44,569 nt of DNA from Chloroflexota bacterium (GTDB taxonomy: Bacteria > Chloroflexota > Anaerolineae > Promineifilales > Promineifilaceae), in NCBI GenBank assembly GCA_017993775.1, contig JAGOMA010000044.1, positions 1 through 44,569 on the forward strand, read 5' to 3'. This document shows, piece by piece, positions 27,004-34,475 of the stretch. The notes under the pieces were generated by a model. The model worked only from the letters and a program-made list of their open reading frames with translations, had not been told where the DNA came from and did no database searches. Both the position numbers and the translations under genes were made by a program. Positions within the stretch are counted from its first letter, which is position 1. The number at the start of each line of letters is the position of its first letter.

Positions 27004-28065
27004 TTAACCGGCCAAAAACTCTTCTAACGCCGCTTTGCTAATGCGATAAGCGTTGCCGATTTTCTTAGCCTTCAAATCGCCGGCCTGAATGGCGGCAATT
27101 ACATCTTCTTCGGCTACTTGCAGAATTTGGGCTGCCTGTCCCGGTGTCATGACGTCTGGCGTGCCGCTGCTGGCGGCCGGCTGTGCGGCCGGCGCGGCTT
27201 GCGGCTGTTGTTGCTGGGCTTGCTGCTGCTGCCACGCCTGCTGGTTTTGCAGGTTTTGCATCGCTGCCATGCCCATTGCCCCAATGCCAATGTCGCCCAT
27301 GGAGCCACCGGCCGGATTTTTAGCTGCTTCTACAAAGGCGTCGGCTTGTTGTTTGGCGACGTAGCTGGTTCCGTACCCCATGTTGGTTACCACTTCCAGC
27401 GATTTGGGGTGCAGGGCCAGACGAATGTTGAAGTCTACCAGCACCATGCCGATGGCATCGAATTCTTCTTGCAGCAGGCCGACCAATAAGTCATTGATGT
27501 CTTTAGAGAAAGATTGCAGTTGAGCTGGCCCCAGGTTTTTGGCGATGGCCAGTTCGCTGAGTTTGTCTTGCATCATCACGCCCAGCATGGGGTCGAGGCG
27601 GGTCTTGATTTCCTGCTGGCCTACGCTGTCGCGGAAGGCGTCCATGGCGTTGAGGAAACGCCACGGGTCCTTGACTTTGTTGACGTAGGTGCCGTTGCCC
27701 ACGATGGCGCTGGCGCCAGGCGAGCGCTGCGGGTGCTCGACGATGATTGGATTGGCTGTGCCCCATTTCATGGTGATGTCGGTGGTTTTAACAAAGTACA
27801 CATCGGCCGTAAACACATTTTTGCCGCCGAATAAGCCTTTTTCTAGCAAATCGGTGAGCAGGGGGATGTTTTCGGTGGTGAGGGTGTGGCGTCCGGGGGT
27901 AAACGTGCCCATTGGTTCGCCGCCGCGCACGAAGACGCAGGTTTCGCCGGGGTTCACGATGAGTTGGGAGCCTAATTTAATGTCGCCCAGGCCACCCTGG
28001 GGAAATTTTTGCACAATTTCGTCGCGTTTCCAGTTGTCAATAGCAACTCGGTCAAAAACGGCCAT
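27004..28065 (-). CDS. SPFH-domain protein with C-terminal helix-turn-helix
   Basis: SPFH (stomatin/prohibitin/flotillin) proteins assemble into membrane-associated scaffolds. The first 240 residues are an SPFH domain of the YdjI 'virion core protein' type (LGSQLIVNPGETCVFVRGG, FTADVYFVKTTDITMKWGT). A Gly/Ala/Met and Gln-rich low-complexity segment follows at about 250-300. The last 50 residues read as an HTH_17/excisionase-type domain (VMTPGQAAQILQVAEEDV, then KIGNAYRISKAALEEFL). Relatives usually end in a zinc ribbon instead, so the fusion is notable; such helix-turn-helix modules can also bind protein or peptide. AAAGGAG lies ten bases before the ATG. Likely co-transcribed with the 179-residue gene 37 bases upstream. 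Confidence 0.85.
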   Translation of the reverse strand: MAVFDRVAIDNWKRDEIVQKFPQGGLGDIKLGSQLIVNPGETCVFVRGGEPMGTFTPGRHTLTTENIPLLTDLLEKGLFGGKNVFTADVYFVKTTDITMKWGTANPIIVEHPQRSPGASAIVGNGTYVNKVKDPWRFLNAMDAFRDSVGQQEIKTRLDPMLGVMMQDKLSELAIAKNLGPAQLQSFSKDINDLLVGLLQEEFDAIGMVLVDFNIRLALHPKSLEVVTNMGYGTSYVAKQQADAFVEAAKNPAGGSMGDIGIGAMGMAAMQNLQNQQAWQQQQAQQQQPQAAPAAQPAASSGTPDVMTPGQAAQILQVAEEDVIAAIQAGDLKAKKIGNAYRISKAALEEFLAG

Positions 28066-28102
28066 GGATCGATTTCTCCTTTGATTGATTCAATCGTTAC
28101 AG

Positions 28103-28642
28103 TTAGTTGATGCCCATGAGGACTTCGTTGCGGTTGGCGAAGTCCTGGTTGGCGGTTTGTAAGACGGTGGTGAGGCGGCGGATGGTGCTGTTGATGTCGC
28201 CATCATCGCGCACGGCCGTTTGCAGCGCCTCAATGCTCGCATCAACCTCATCGACATGGTTGAGCATGCTTTCATCGAAGGCATACAGGCGGGCCAGGTC
28301 GTCTTCTTTTACTTTTACGGCGTCGAAGAAGCCGGCGTACCCTTGCGGCGCATCCTTGATTTTGCCGATGAGACCCATCAGCATATTATCGGCGCGCCCC
28401 AGAGGTTCGGCGAAATCCATCGCTTTGATGATGTCGCGGCCTAGCTCCTGGTGGACGCTGCTGAGGGTGAGGCGAGAGGCTTCCAGGTGACCGGAGATGG
28501 TATCACGCAGAATCTGGTCGGCTTCGCGCCGACGGCCGCGTTCCATGTAGCCGCCGAGACCGGGAACTTTGGCCAGCAAGTTGCCCAGGCCGCTTGACTC
28601 GCCTTTGATTTTATCGTAGAGGTCAGACACGTATTCTTTCAT
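28103..28642 (-). CDS. Conserved-looking helical protein of unknown function
   Basis: The 179 residues are rich in alpha-helix-forming charged heptads (for example HLEASRLTLSSVHQELGRDI and FDESMLNHVDEVDASIEAL). There is no signal peptide or membrane helix. A Gly-rich amphipathic stretch near the N-terminus (GNLLAKVPGLGGYMERG) could touch membranes. I do not recognise a family. Its position directly upstream of the SPFH gene, in the same orientation, suggests a partner of that scaffold, as PspA- or YdjH-like partners accompany SPFH proteins elsewhere; that is inference. AAGGAG lies 12 bases before the ATG. Confidence 0.7.
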   Translation of the reverse strand: MKEYVSDLYDKIKGESSGLGNLLAKVPGLGGYMERGRRREADQILRDTISGHLEASRLTLSSVHQELGRDIIKAMDFAEPLGRADNMLMGLIGKIKDAPQGYAGFFDAVKVKEDDLARLYAFDESMLNHVDEVDASIEALQTAVRDDGDINSTIRRLTTVLQTANQDFANRNEVLMGIN

Positions 28643-28755
28643 AGTTCAATCGTTCTCCTTGGGTATTGATTTTACGTTGAGGCACGGGAACGCAGAATTT
28701 TCGGACGAAGCCTGCGCACGGCCGTGCCAATCTTATGACTATTTGTAACTATGCC

Positions 28756-28811
28756 GACCCAAAGGGTTTGCCCTTAACAGGTGTTGCCTTTTGGATCTCA
28801 AACCTTTAGGG
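28756..28811. terminator. Degenerate copy 3 of the dispersed hairpin
   Basis: GACCCAAAGGGTTTG (28756-28770) faces CAAACCTTTAGGG (28799-28811), imperfectly complementary but clearly related to the copies at 17672 and 26841. It lies in the 268-base gap between the small membrane-protein gene and the SPFH operon. The gap otherwise shows an isolated AACGGCCGT-like site and a possible extended -10 (TGTTATACT on the - strand near 28880). Confidence 0.5.
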
Positions 28812-28910
28812 TTTTTCCAGAGAAACCGGAAAAGTTACATGACTCTTTTGTAAAGGATATGGTCGGTAGAATGGTCACAGTATAACATACGTTGACCGGG
28901 CTTTGCAGCC

Positions 28911-29147
28911 TTAAATGTCCTTGTTTGGGTCGATTGGTTGGCTGTCGTGCCAGATCAGATAGACGCCTAACACCAATTGGGGCAAGACGAGCAGCAGAAA
29001 GCCCAATATGACGCCGAAGGTGGCGGTTACGGCCGTTACCGCGCCATCATTCGCGTAGCCATTGAGTAAAACCATCACTACCACGCCCACAAGCACGCCG
29101 CCGGCGATGAGGGCAATGCCCAGTAGTCGTTGGGTCGCAATTTTCAT
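28911..29147 (-). CDS. Small membrane protein, two transmembrane helices
   Basis: The 78 residues contain two hydrophobic segments (LLGIALIAGGVLVGVVVMVLL and FGVILGFLLLVLPQLVLGVYL) and a short polar C-terminus. The ATG at 29147 lies three bases after the stop of the solute-binding protein gene, with GGGAG at good distance; the open frame extends upstream but into that gene. No family recognised. Last gene of a four-gene overlapping run. Confidence 0.65.
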   Translation of the reverse strand: MKIATQRLLGIALIAGGVLVGVVVMVLLNGYANDGAVTAVTATFGVILGFLLLVLPQLVLGVYLIWHDSQPIDPNKDI

Positions 29148-29149
29148 AT

Positions 29150-29914
29150 TTACTCTCCCAGCCATCTGGCGGTAATGGCCGCAAGTTCGCCCGACGCCTG
29201 CAAACGGCCCAGGCTGGCGTTGAGCTGGTCCAGAAGGTCGCCGTCTTCTATACGGGTAACGAAGGCGTAGGGTTCCACAGTGATTGGCTGGCCGGTGTGC
29301 CGGAGGTTGGGATGGGCTTGCAGGAGCAGACGGCCGTTTACTCCGTCTATCAGAGCGGCGTCGGCGCGGCCATCGGACACGGCCGTAAGCGCTTCTTCCG
29401 GGGTGGTGTAGGGCTGCACGGTCAGCCCGGCCAGCTTGCGGCTCCAGGCCAGGGCTTCCACGTGGCTTTGCGCGCCTAGTTCCACGGCGAGCGTGCGGTT
29501 GGCGAGATCGGTCATAGCGGCGACGGCCGTTTCTCCCACGGGCACAAGCAAAATCTGCCCGGCGTTGAAGTATGGTTCGCTGTAAGCAAAATCTCGCGTT
29601 CGGGCGGGGTCTACCACCAGGGCAGAAAGCAGCGCGTCTACCTGCCCTGTCGCCAGAGCATCGTACAGCCCATCATAACCGAAATAGCTGAAGGCCACTT
29701 CCAGGCCCAAATCTGCGCCGATGGCCCGTGCCAGGTCTACATCCAGACCGCTCAGTTCGCCGCTGCTGTCTACTTCAAACGGCGGATAGGTGGGGTCCAG
29801 GCCCACGCGCAGCACGCCTGCTTCCTGGATGCGCGGCCAGGAGGAGGAACGGCCGTTGCAGGCTGCCAAACCAATCAGCAGAAAAAGCAAAATCTTCCTA
29901 TTGTTCCTGAGCAT
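29150..29914 (-). CDS. Extracellular solute-binding lipoprotein, family 3 (amino-acid ABC type)
   Basis: The 254 residues begin with a lipoprotein signal (KILLFLLIGLAAC, lipidated Cys at about 19). The SBP_bac_3 fold follows: VLRVGLDPTYPPFEVD, LSGLDVDLARAIGADLGLE, GYDGLYDALATGQVDALLSA and FAYSEPYFNAGQ, the pattern of polar amino acid binding proteins. No permease or ATPase genes lie nearby, so it either serves a distant transporter or works as a receptor domain. The ATG at 29914 overlaps the 3' end of the glycosidase gene by 17 bases; a second ATG 18 bases upstream is possible. Confidence 0.88.
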   Translation of the reverse strand: MLRNNRKILLFLLIGLAACNGRSSSWPRIQEAGVLRVGLDPTYPPFEVDSSGELSGLDVDLARAIGADLGLEVAFSYFGYDGLYDALATGQVDALLSALVVDPARTRDFAYSEPYFNAGQILLVPVGETAVAAMTDLANRTLAVELGAQSHVEALAWSRKLAGLTVQPYTTPEEALTAVSDGRADAALIDGVNGRLLLQAHPNLRHTGQPITVEPYAFVTRIEDGDLLDQLNASLGRLQASGELAAITARWLGE

Positions 29915-30989
29915 AGGTTTGCAGCGCATCATAAATCGGCTTCTTTACAAATTCGGGGGTGACGAGGGTGTAATAATCCATGTAACTTTTTTGTGGCGCG
30001 GGCAGGCGGAAGGTCCAGATCGCCATCATGTTGACAAATGGCCAGTTGGCTTCGGCGTATTTCAGGGCGTCGAGGGTGTATTGGATGCGCTGCGCCGGGC
30101 GCACGGCCAGCGTCCAGCGGGGATGGTCGTTCCAGCCGGTTTCGGTGATGGTGATGGATTTGGCGGTGTCGCCGTTATCGACCATGACCTGGCGCACGAG
30201 TTCGACGCGGCGAAAGTTGAGGATGTCTGGCCCTGGCTCGGCATCGGGCGGGAAGGTAAGGCCGTAGGCGTGGACGGCCAGGCCGTCGAAATAGCTGGCT
30301 GCGCCGGCGTCGTACATGCCTTGCAGGTAGGTCAGGTCGTTGAGACCCCAGGGGGAACCGGCCGGCTCCAGGGTGGGGGCCAGCGCGCCGGCCAGCACTT
30401 GCATATCGGGATTGGCGGCTTTAACGGCCGTGTATACCTTTGCCAGCAGCGCCACATAATTGGCGGGCGTGGTGGGGCGGTAGCCCCATTCGTAGCTTAG
30501 ATTGGGTTCGTTGCCCACGATGATGGCGGTGACACGGCCGTGATACCGCGCGGCGAAAGCGGCGGCGTAGGCAGCAAAATCATCGTAGGCTGTTTCATCC
30601 AGGTAAGTAAGCGGCGTGTCTGGCGGCCTGGCCCAGTCTGGCGTCAGGCCCAGACGGGCGACAACTGTCAGCCCCTGGGTGGCGGCATGGCTGATCACCT
30701 TGTCTGGGTGACCCCAGGCGAAACTGCCATCGGCGGCGGCGTAGTAGGCCCAGGGGAAAAATTCAACGATAGACGACGCGCCCATTTCGCGCACCAATAC
30801 CAGGGTGTGTTTAATTTTCCACTCTTCTACCTCGTCGGTGAGGCGTGTGTGGACGCCGAGGAGGGGGTGATTGGTTTGTACGGTTTGCGGCGGGCCGGGG
30901 GTAACCAGCAGGGGCGCGGGCTGAATGAAGGTCAGAATGAGCGCCAGGGTGAACAGTTGCAGCCCGGATTTGTAGGCCGGACGAGTCAT
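29898..30989 (-). CDS. Secreted clan GH-A glycosidase-like protein
   Basis: The 363 residues have an N-terminal signal or anchor helix (LQLFTLALILTFIQPAPLLV) and a TIM-barrel resembling GH39/GH5 proteins: acid/base Glu in AIIVGNEPNLSYEW, VHAYG, and nucleophile Glu in ITITETGWNDH. The true start is the ATG at 30989, which overlaps the nucleotidyltransferase stop as ATGA. The open frame continues far upstream only because it runs antisense-free inside that gene in another frame, where it reads as low-complexity Pro/His/Arg. It resembles the two GH-A modules of the 23673-26834 protein in general plan. Substrate unknown. Confidence 0.85.
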   Translation of the reverse strand: MTRPAYKSGLQLFTLALILTFIQPAPLLVTPGPPQTVQTNHPLLGVHTRLTDEVEEWKIKHTLVLVREMGASSIVEFFPWAYYAAADGSFAWGHPDKVISHAATQGLTVVARLGLTPDWARPPDTPLTYLDETAYDDFAAYAAAFAARYHGRVTAIIVGNEPNLSYEWGYRPTTPANYVALLAKVYTAVKAANPDMQVLAGALAPTLEPAGSPWGLNDLTYLQGMYDAGAASYFDGLAVHAYGLTFPPDAEPGPDILNFRRVELVRQVMVDNGDTAKSITITETGWNDHPRWTLAVRPAQRIQYTLDALKYAEANWPFVNMMAIWTFRLPAPQKSYMDYYTLVTPEFVKKPIYDALQTYAQEQ

Positions 30990-32176
30990 GCTTCGGCCTG
31001 AATCATCTGGTCGTGGTAAAAATCGGACCACCAGCCCAGGTGTTGGAAGATGGCGCTGACGCGTTGGTGCAGCGGCACGGTGCGCTGGGGTAGAGGCGTG
31101 GGCGGTTCGAAGAGGGGGGTGTAACCGAAGCGGCGCAGGAGTTCGTGTTCGAGTTGGATGTTGAGCAGCCGGTTTTGGAAATCGTGAATCAGGGTGTGCA
31201 GTTGGCTGTCGTCCTGGGTGAGATATGCGGGGGCAAGTTCGGTCAGTTCGATGCTGGCGGGGAGGGTGGCTGCCTGACGCATGATTTGTCGCCGGGAAGT
31301 GGTTAGATCGGCCAGGGGATTCAGGCCCCAGCTGTGCTGGTAATTTTTTAGGATCAGTCCGACGGGGTTGTCGTAGACGAGGCTGAGGGAAAGCTGCACG
31401 GCCGTTGTTACCACCAACCCCTGACATTCCGCCGACAACCGGTCGTGGAGCTGCTGCCAGTTGGTATCGCGGATGGCTTGCGGGGAAAGATCGGCCAATA
31501 CCATGACGATGTTGGGGTTTTGTTGGTAGATGGCTTGCAGGCCGGGCAGGAATGGGGCAGTGACGGCGGGAACGGTGGTGTTGGTCCAGGCGCGGGCGGC
31601 GGGTAGTTGGGCGATTTTAGGGCCGATTACGTGTTGGACGCGGGCATAGGTGAGAACGGCCGTTTCGTCTGCGGGGATGGGTTTGCGCCATAACTGCCGG
31701 GCCAGACGGCGCAGCGCGGCGTGGCGTTGGACGGCGGTGGGAGGTTCTAGCAGTTGGGGCAGCAGTGCATTGGCGGCGATGAGGGCCTGGGTGGCCAGAC
31801 GGCCGTACACTTCGTGCGGGTCCAGGGTGGGCAAGGAATTGGGCTGGAAGGCGGGGGTAGTGTGCAAGAGACGGCCGTTTTGGGCCAGGTGGTGGGCAAA
31901 ACTGGGGTTGAGATGGCAAAAGCGCGCCAGCGTGCCGGCATGGGCGGCCCAGGGGCCGCGGCGCAGCCAGGAACCATGCTGCCGCCACAGCGGCAAAAAC
32001 GCCTGGCGCAAGTCTTGCATGTCGGCGGCGTCGGCCAGGACAAAGAGCAGGTTGATGTCTGATTCGCCGGGTTGGTAGAAGGGTTGGGTGTAGCTGCCGA
32101 AGAGGTAGACGGCCGTCAGGCGGCTGCCCATTTGGTCGGCAAGCTGTTGGACGAGGGCGTTAAGTTGTGCATCCAT
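30986..32176 (-). CDS. Nucleotidyltransferase-fold protein
   Basis: The 396 residues begin with a MNT/KNTase-type nucleotidyltransferase domain: YLFGSYTQPFYQPGESDIN shows the GS...D-x-(D) pattern, with Asn in place of the second Asp. That change may weaken metal binding. The remaining 300 residues are helical with no recognised domain (LNPSFAHHLAQNGRLLH, QHRVSAIFQHLGWWSDFYHD). The ATG at 32176 is preferred; an open extension of 39 codons upstream is translated repeat-like sequence (NGRAPFP, NGRAPNP). It is the first gene of a four-gene overlapping operon. It could modify small molecules or protein; it could also be a toxin-type MNT, but no HEPN partner is present. Confidence 0.75.
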   Translation of the reverse strand: MDAQLNALVQQLADQMGSRLTAVYLFGSYTQPFYQPGESDINLLFVLADAADMQDLRQAFLPLWRQHGSWLRRGPWAAHAGTLARFCHLNPSFAHHLAQNGRLLHTTPAFQPNSLPTLDPHEVYGRLATQALIAANALLPQLLEPPTAVQRHAALRRLARQLWRKPIPADETAVLTYARVQHVIGPKIAQLPAARAWTNTTVPAVTAPFLPGLQAIYQQNPNIVMVLADLSPQAIRDTNWQQLHDRLSAECQGLVVTTAVQLSLSLVYDNPVGLILKNYQHSWGLNPLADLTTSRRQIMRQAATLPASIELTELAPAYLTQDDSQLHTLIHDFQNRLLNIQLEHELLRRFGYTPLFEPPTPLPQRTVPLHQRVSAIFQHLGWWSDFYHDQMIQAEA

Positions 32177-32277
32177 GCCGCTATTATACGGCGTTTTACG
32201 TGGGGCGCGATGAACGAGAGGTGAAGGATTGGGGGCACGGCCGTTCCCCACCAACCAATCGCTAACTGGGAACGGGG

Positions 32278-32492
32278 CACGGCCGTTTCCCACCCCACCC
32301 CCTGGCTAAACTTGATGAATTGTGGGCAAAACGGCTGTTTCCCACTCCACCACCTGGATAAACTTGATGAACTGTGGGCGGAACGGCCGTTTCCCACTCC
32401 ACCACCTGGATAAACTTGATGAACTGTGGGCAGAACGGCCGTTTCCACCCATCCCCTGGCTAAACTTGATGAATTGTGGGCAGAACGGCCGT
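32278..32492 (-). repeat. 51-bp tandem repeat array A (4 units)
   Basis: Four units of about 51 bases, each with a core close to AACGGCCGTT, then CCACCCCACCACCTGG, CTAAACTTGATGAACT and GTGGGCAG. The array lies upstream of the nucleotidyltransferase gene. Its gene-side edge (GCTAACTGGGAACGGGGCAC) aligns with the edges of arrays B, C and D. Unit lengths vary by a base or two, so apparent reading frames through it are not genes. Confidence 0.9.
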
Positions 32493-32558
32493 TCCCACTC
32501 AACACTGCCTACACCAATTCTTGGAGAATGACAAGCGGGGGCCTAGCCTTTTCTTTGG

Positions 32559-32590
32559 TCCTTTCTTTTGGGCAATGCCAAAAGAAAGGA
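32559..32590. repeat. Perfect 13-bp inverted repeat
   Basis: TCCTTTCTTTTGG (32559-32571) pairs with CCAAAAGAAAGGA (32578-32590) across six bases. It sits between array A and the group II intron remnant. Possibly a terminator or the end of an unidentified small element. Confidence 0.6.
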
Positions 32591-32690
32591 CGGGCAGTTG
32601 CAATAAAGAAAAGCCAAATTGTCACAGACAATTGCATGCCAAGGTTTCCGGTAGTGAGGCTGCGTTCAAATAACAGCGTTAGAAAGGCTT

Positions 32691-32764
32691 GAGCGGCTTG
32701 AAGGGAAACTTTCACGAGCCGTTCTGAGGGGCAGGAGACCAGTAATGGCCTCCTGCTACCCGAT
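32691..32764 (+). ncRNA. Group II intron 3' remnant (domains V and VI)
   Basis: Positions 32691-32724 fold exactly as a 34-nt group II domain V: a nine-pair lower stem carrying the AGC triad (bases 2-4), a two-base bulge (AC), a five-pair upper stem and a GAAA tetraloop. Domain VI follows: GGGGCAGGAG pairs with CTCCTGC-TACCC, leaving an unpaired A near 32758 as the candidate branch point. The 3' end is probably CCCGAT at 32759-32764. No reverse transcriptase or domain I is present upstream, where array A lies instead. This is therefore a 5'-truncated, presumably inactive remnant, oriented opposite to the surrounding genes. Confidence 0.75.
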
Positions 32765-32785
32765 AACTGGGTTTTTTCAGTTATC
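32762..32785. repeat. 8-bp hairpin at the intron 3' junction
   Basis: GATAACTG pairs with CAGTTATC around a T-rich loop, directly at the predicted intron/exon boundary. Group IIC introns favour insertion beside terminator-like hairpins, so this may be the old target site. Confidence 0.45.
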
Positions 32786-32802
32786 CACTTTCCCAACAGT
32801 GC

Positions 32803-33837
32803 TTAATTGAAGCTAATGATAAGACAGTCTAAGTTTTCTGGATTTTGGTAGGTTTCATAAAATGTGGCCAGAGGCATTCCAAATTCTGCTTCCCAGGTAA
32901 GCGGCTTATATAGTTCATCATGATAAGGAGCAAACTGATACCCCCATATGTCATAATTTTCAGGATTAAATAATGAAAGCTCTATCGCTTGAACATTTTC
33001 CATATCAAGGCAAAGTTCAGCTTTCCCGTCTTGATCATCCGGCCAACTCCCTCTTATGTGATACGTAATTGCTAAGCCTTTTTCCAGATATAATAAGCTC
33101 ACCGAAAATTGAGGGGGATCCATCACATCTGCAATGTTTCTTAATCGAAAATAAACCTGATCAGGCTTACCATACTTTTGTAAAAATGAACTTAAATAGT
33201 ATTGCTCCCAATCACGAATGAATTCCTGTTGGCTTTCCTCAAACTTGACACGGTTCACAAAAATATAGATGTAATCAATAAACTCATCTAGTTCATGAAA
33301 TTGCATTCCAACAGAAAGTCTAGGAACAAAATTTTCTCCGTTCTGATCATAGTAACTTGCATCAAATGTTCCCATCTGATCACTATCAACTTTTGATGAA
33401 CTTCCAATTACTAGCCAAGGCAATCCAATGCCAATAAATCTTTGGCTGATGCTATCTAAGCTTTCGCCTAGCTGAAAACCCCACCAACAAGGAAGATCAC
33501 ATTCTCCATTAGTTGCCATGAAATCCTCAAACATTAACTCCGCTTCAGGCTCTGTGAGTGTAGGCACAGGCATAATTGTGGCTGTTGCAGAAAAATGAGG
33601 CGTTGGGGTAGAAGTAGGAGAGGGTGTTGCAGTGATTGCATCTGGTGATACATCCATTGTAGATACAGGTGTTGATATGTCGGTAGCCGTCACCAATGTC
33701 TCAGTTGAAATTGGATCTGAAGTGGACAACTGTGATATTTCTGGATTGCATCCAATTATAAAAAACAGGCTAAAAACGAATAAGCCACAATTCATATATA
33801 GTTTGATGGGCAAAACTGTTTGTTTCACTAGGATCAT
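32803..33837 (-). CDS. Lipoprotein, cassette family A (candidate immunity protein to HExxH tip)
   Basis: The 344 residues carry a lipoprotein signal (FVFSLFFIIGC), a Ser/Thr/Pro-rich spacer of about 70 residues and a globular domain. It is homologous to the product at 39812-40786: shared NG(E/G)C(D/E)LPCWWG, a central YYLSSFLQKYGKPDQVYF region and a C-terminal FYET(Y/F)-N-E--C. No family recognised. It begins 29 bases after the HExxH peptidase frame ends, and its relative also follows an HExxH tip, hence the immunity proposal. The upstream context GAGGATGATCCTAGTG matches the relative's GAGGATGAACGATATG, so the real start may be the GTG at 33828. Confidence 0.75.
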   Translation of the reverse strand: MILVKQTVLPIKLYMNCGLFVFSLFFIIGCNPEISQLSTSDPISTETLVTATDISTPVSTMDVSPDAITATPSPTSTPTPHFSATATIMPVPTLTEPEAELMFEDFMATNGECDLPCWWGFQLGESLDSISQRFIGIGLPWLVIGSSSKVDSDQMGTFDASYYDQNGENFVPRLSVGMQFHELDEFIDYIYIFVNRVKFEESQQEFIRDWEQYYLSSFLQKYGKPDQVYFRLRNIADVMDPPQFSVSLLYLEKGLAITYHIRGSWPDDQDGKAELCLDMENVQAIELSLFNPENYDIWGYQFAPYHDELYKPLTWEAEFGMPLATFYETYQNPENLDCLIISFN

Positions 33838-33866
33838 CCTCTGCTAGGTGATTATCTCGAAAATAT

Positions 33867-34475
33867 TTACTGTCCATTGTTAGTGACAATCAGACTTATC
33901 CACGCCGACATTTGACCATCCATCCAGGTACCCCGGGTCCGGCCTGCATCGTTGTCAGCAAAACCAAAAACATGACCAGAAAACATGTCGGCAAAATCTT
34001 CCCACGCTACAGGCGAAGTGTTATATTCTTCAACATAACCGAAATCTTCTCCACTTGTTCTTACGTAGCATGAAGTCAAATAATTCCCAGTACTACAGCC
34101 ACCTGCAAGAGTAACGTTCTTACCACGCGAATTATAACTAATGTTTGATGTAGCCAAGTCAATTGTCCCCTGACCGTAATCGCTGGCATCCGTTGTATTT
34201 GGATTAAGAGCTGAATCAAATGAATGTCCTAACTCATGAGCTGCCCATCTAGGCCCTTCAGATATGACTGATCCTGTGTCGTGTTCATAAACATAAATCG
34301 AATTCTTGCTTTTCCTCCAGCCCAAATTCCCCTCAGCAGAATATGTTCCAGTTTTCGAGAAAGTTACAGTACCATCATAAACTTCCAGGAAACTTGAACC
34401 GTACTTCATAAGCATAAAATCAATACGGGCAGCACCATGCATAATAACCAGTTGTTCTTTGAAGCTCCAATTCAC
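33867..34475 (-). CDS. HExxH metallopeptidase tip of an Rhs protein (frameshifted from its core)
   Basis: The 202 residues from a GTG at 34475 contain the zinc motif HELGH (WAAHELGHSFDSALN) and a downstream WEDFADMFSGH that could supply the third ligand, as in gluzincin-like peptidases. It is homologous to the product at 40865-41311 (matching F-D-F, NDAG and W(M)-QMS-W). The same frame is open back to 34568 and still looks coding (CNDPYDGGGG, then LVNFDTLEGAGDVNWSF). The Rhs core frame shifts away just upstream and ends at 34472. The two were therefore one gene, split by an apparent one-base deletion near 34555, unless a sequencing error is responsible. Confidence 0.7.
   Translation of the reverse strand: MNWSFKEQLVIMHGAARIDFMLMKYGSSFLEVYDGTVTFSKTGTYSAEGNLGWRKSKNSIYVYEHDTGSVISEGPRWAAHELGHSFDSALNPNTTDASDYGQGTIDLATSNISYNSRGKNVTLAGGCSTGNYLTSCYVRTSGEDFGYVEEYNTSPVAWEDFADMFSGHVFGFADNDAGRTRGTWMDGQMSAWISLIVTNNGQ

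Noticed and set aside
30990..31427. An N-terminal extension of the secreted glycosidase
   Set aside because: It lies wholly inside the nucleotidyltransferase gene in another frame, is Pro/His/Arg low-complexity, and the ATG at 30989 begins with a good signal peptide.
32177..32293. A 39-codon N-terminal extension of the nucleotidyltransferase
   Set aside because: It is translated repeat sequence (NGRAPFP, NGRAPNP) from the array edge; domain similarity begins at the ATG at 32176.
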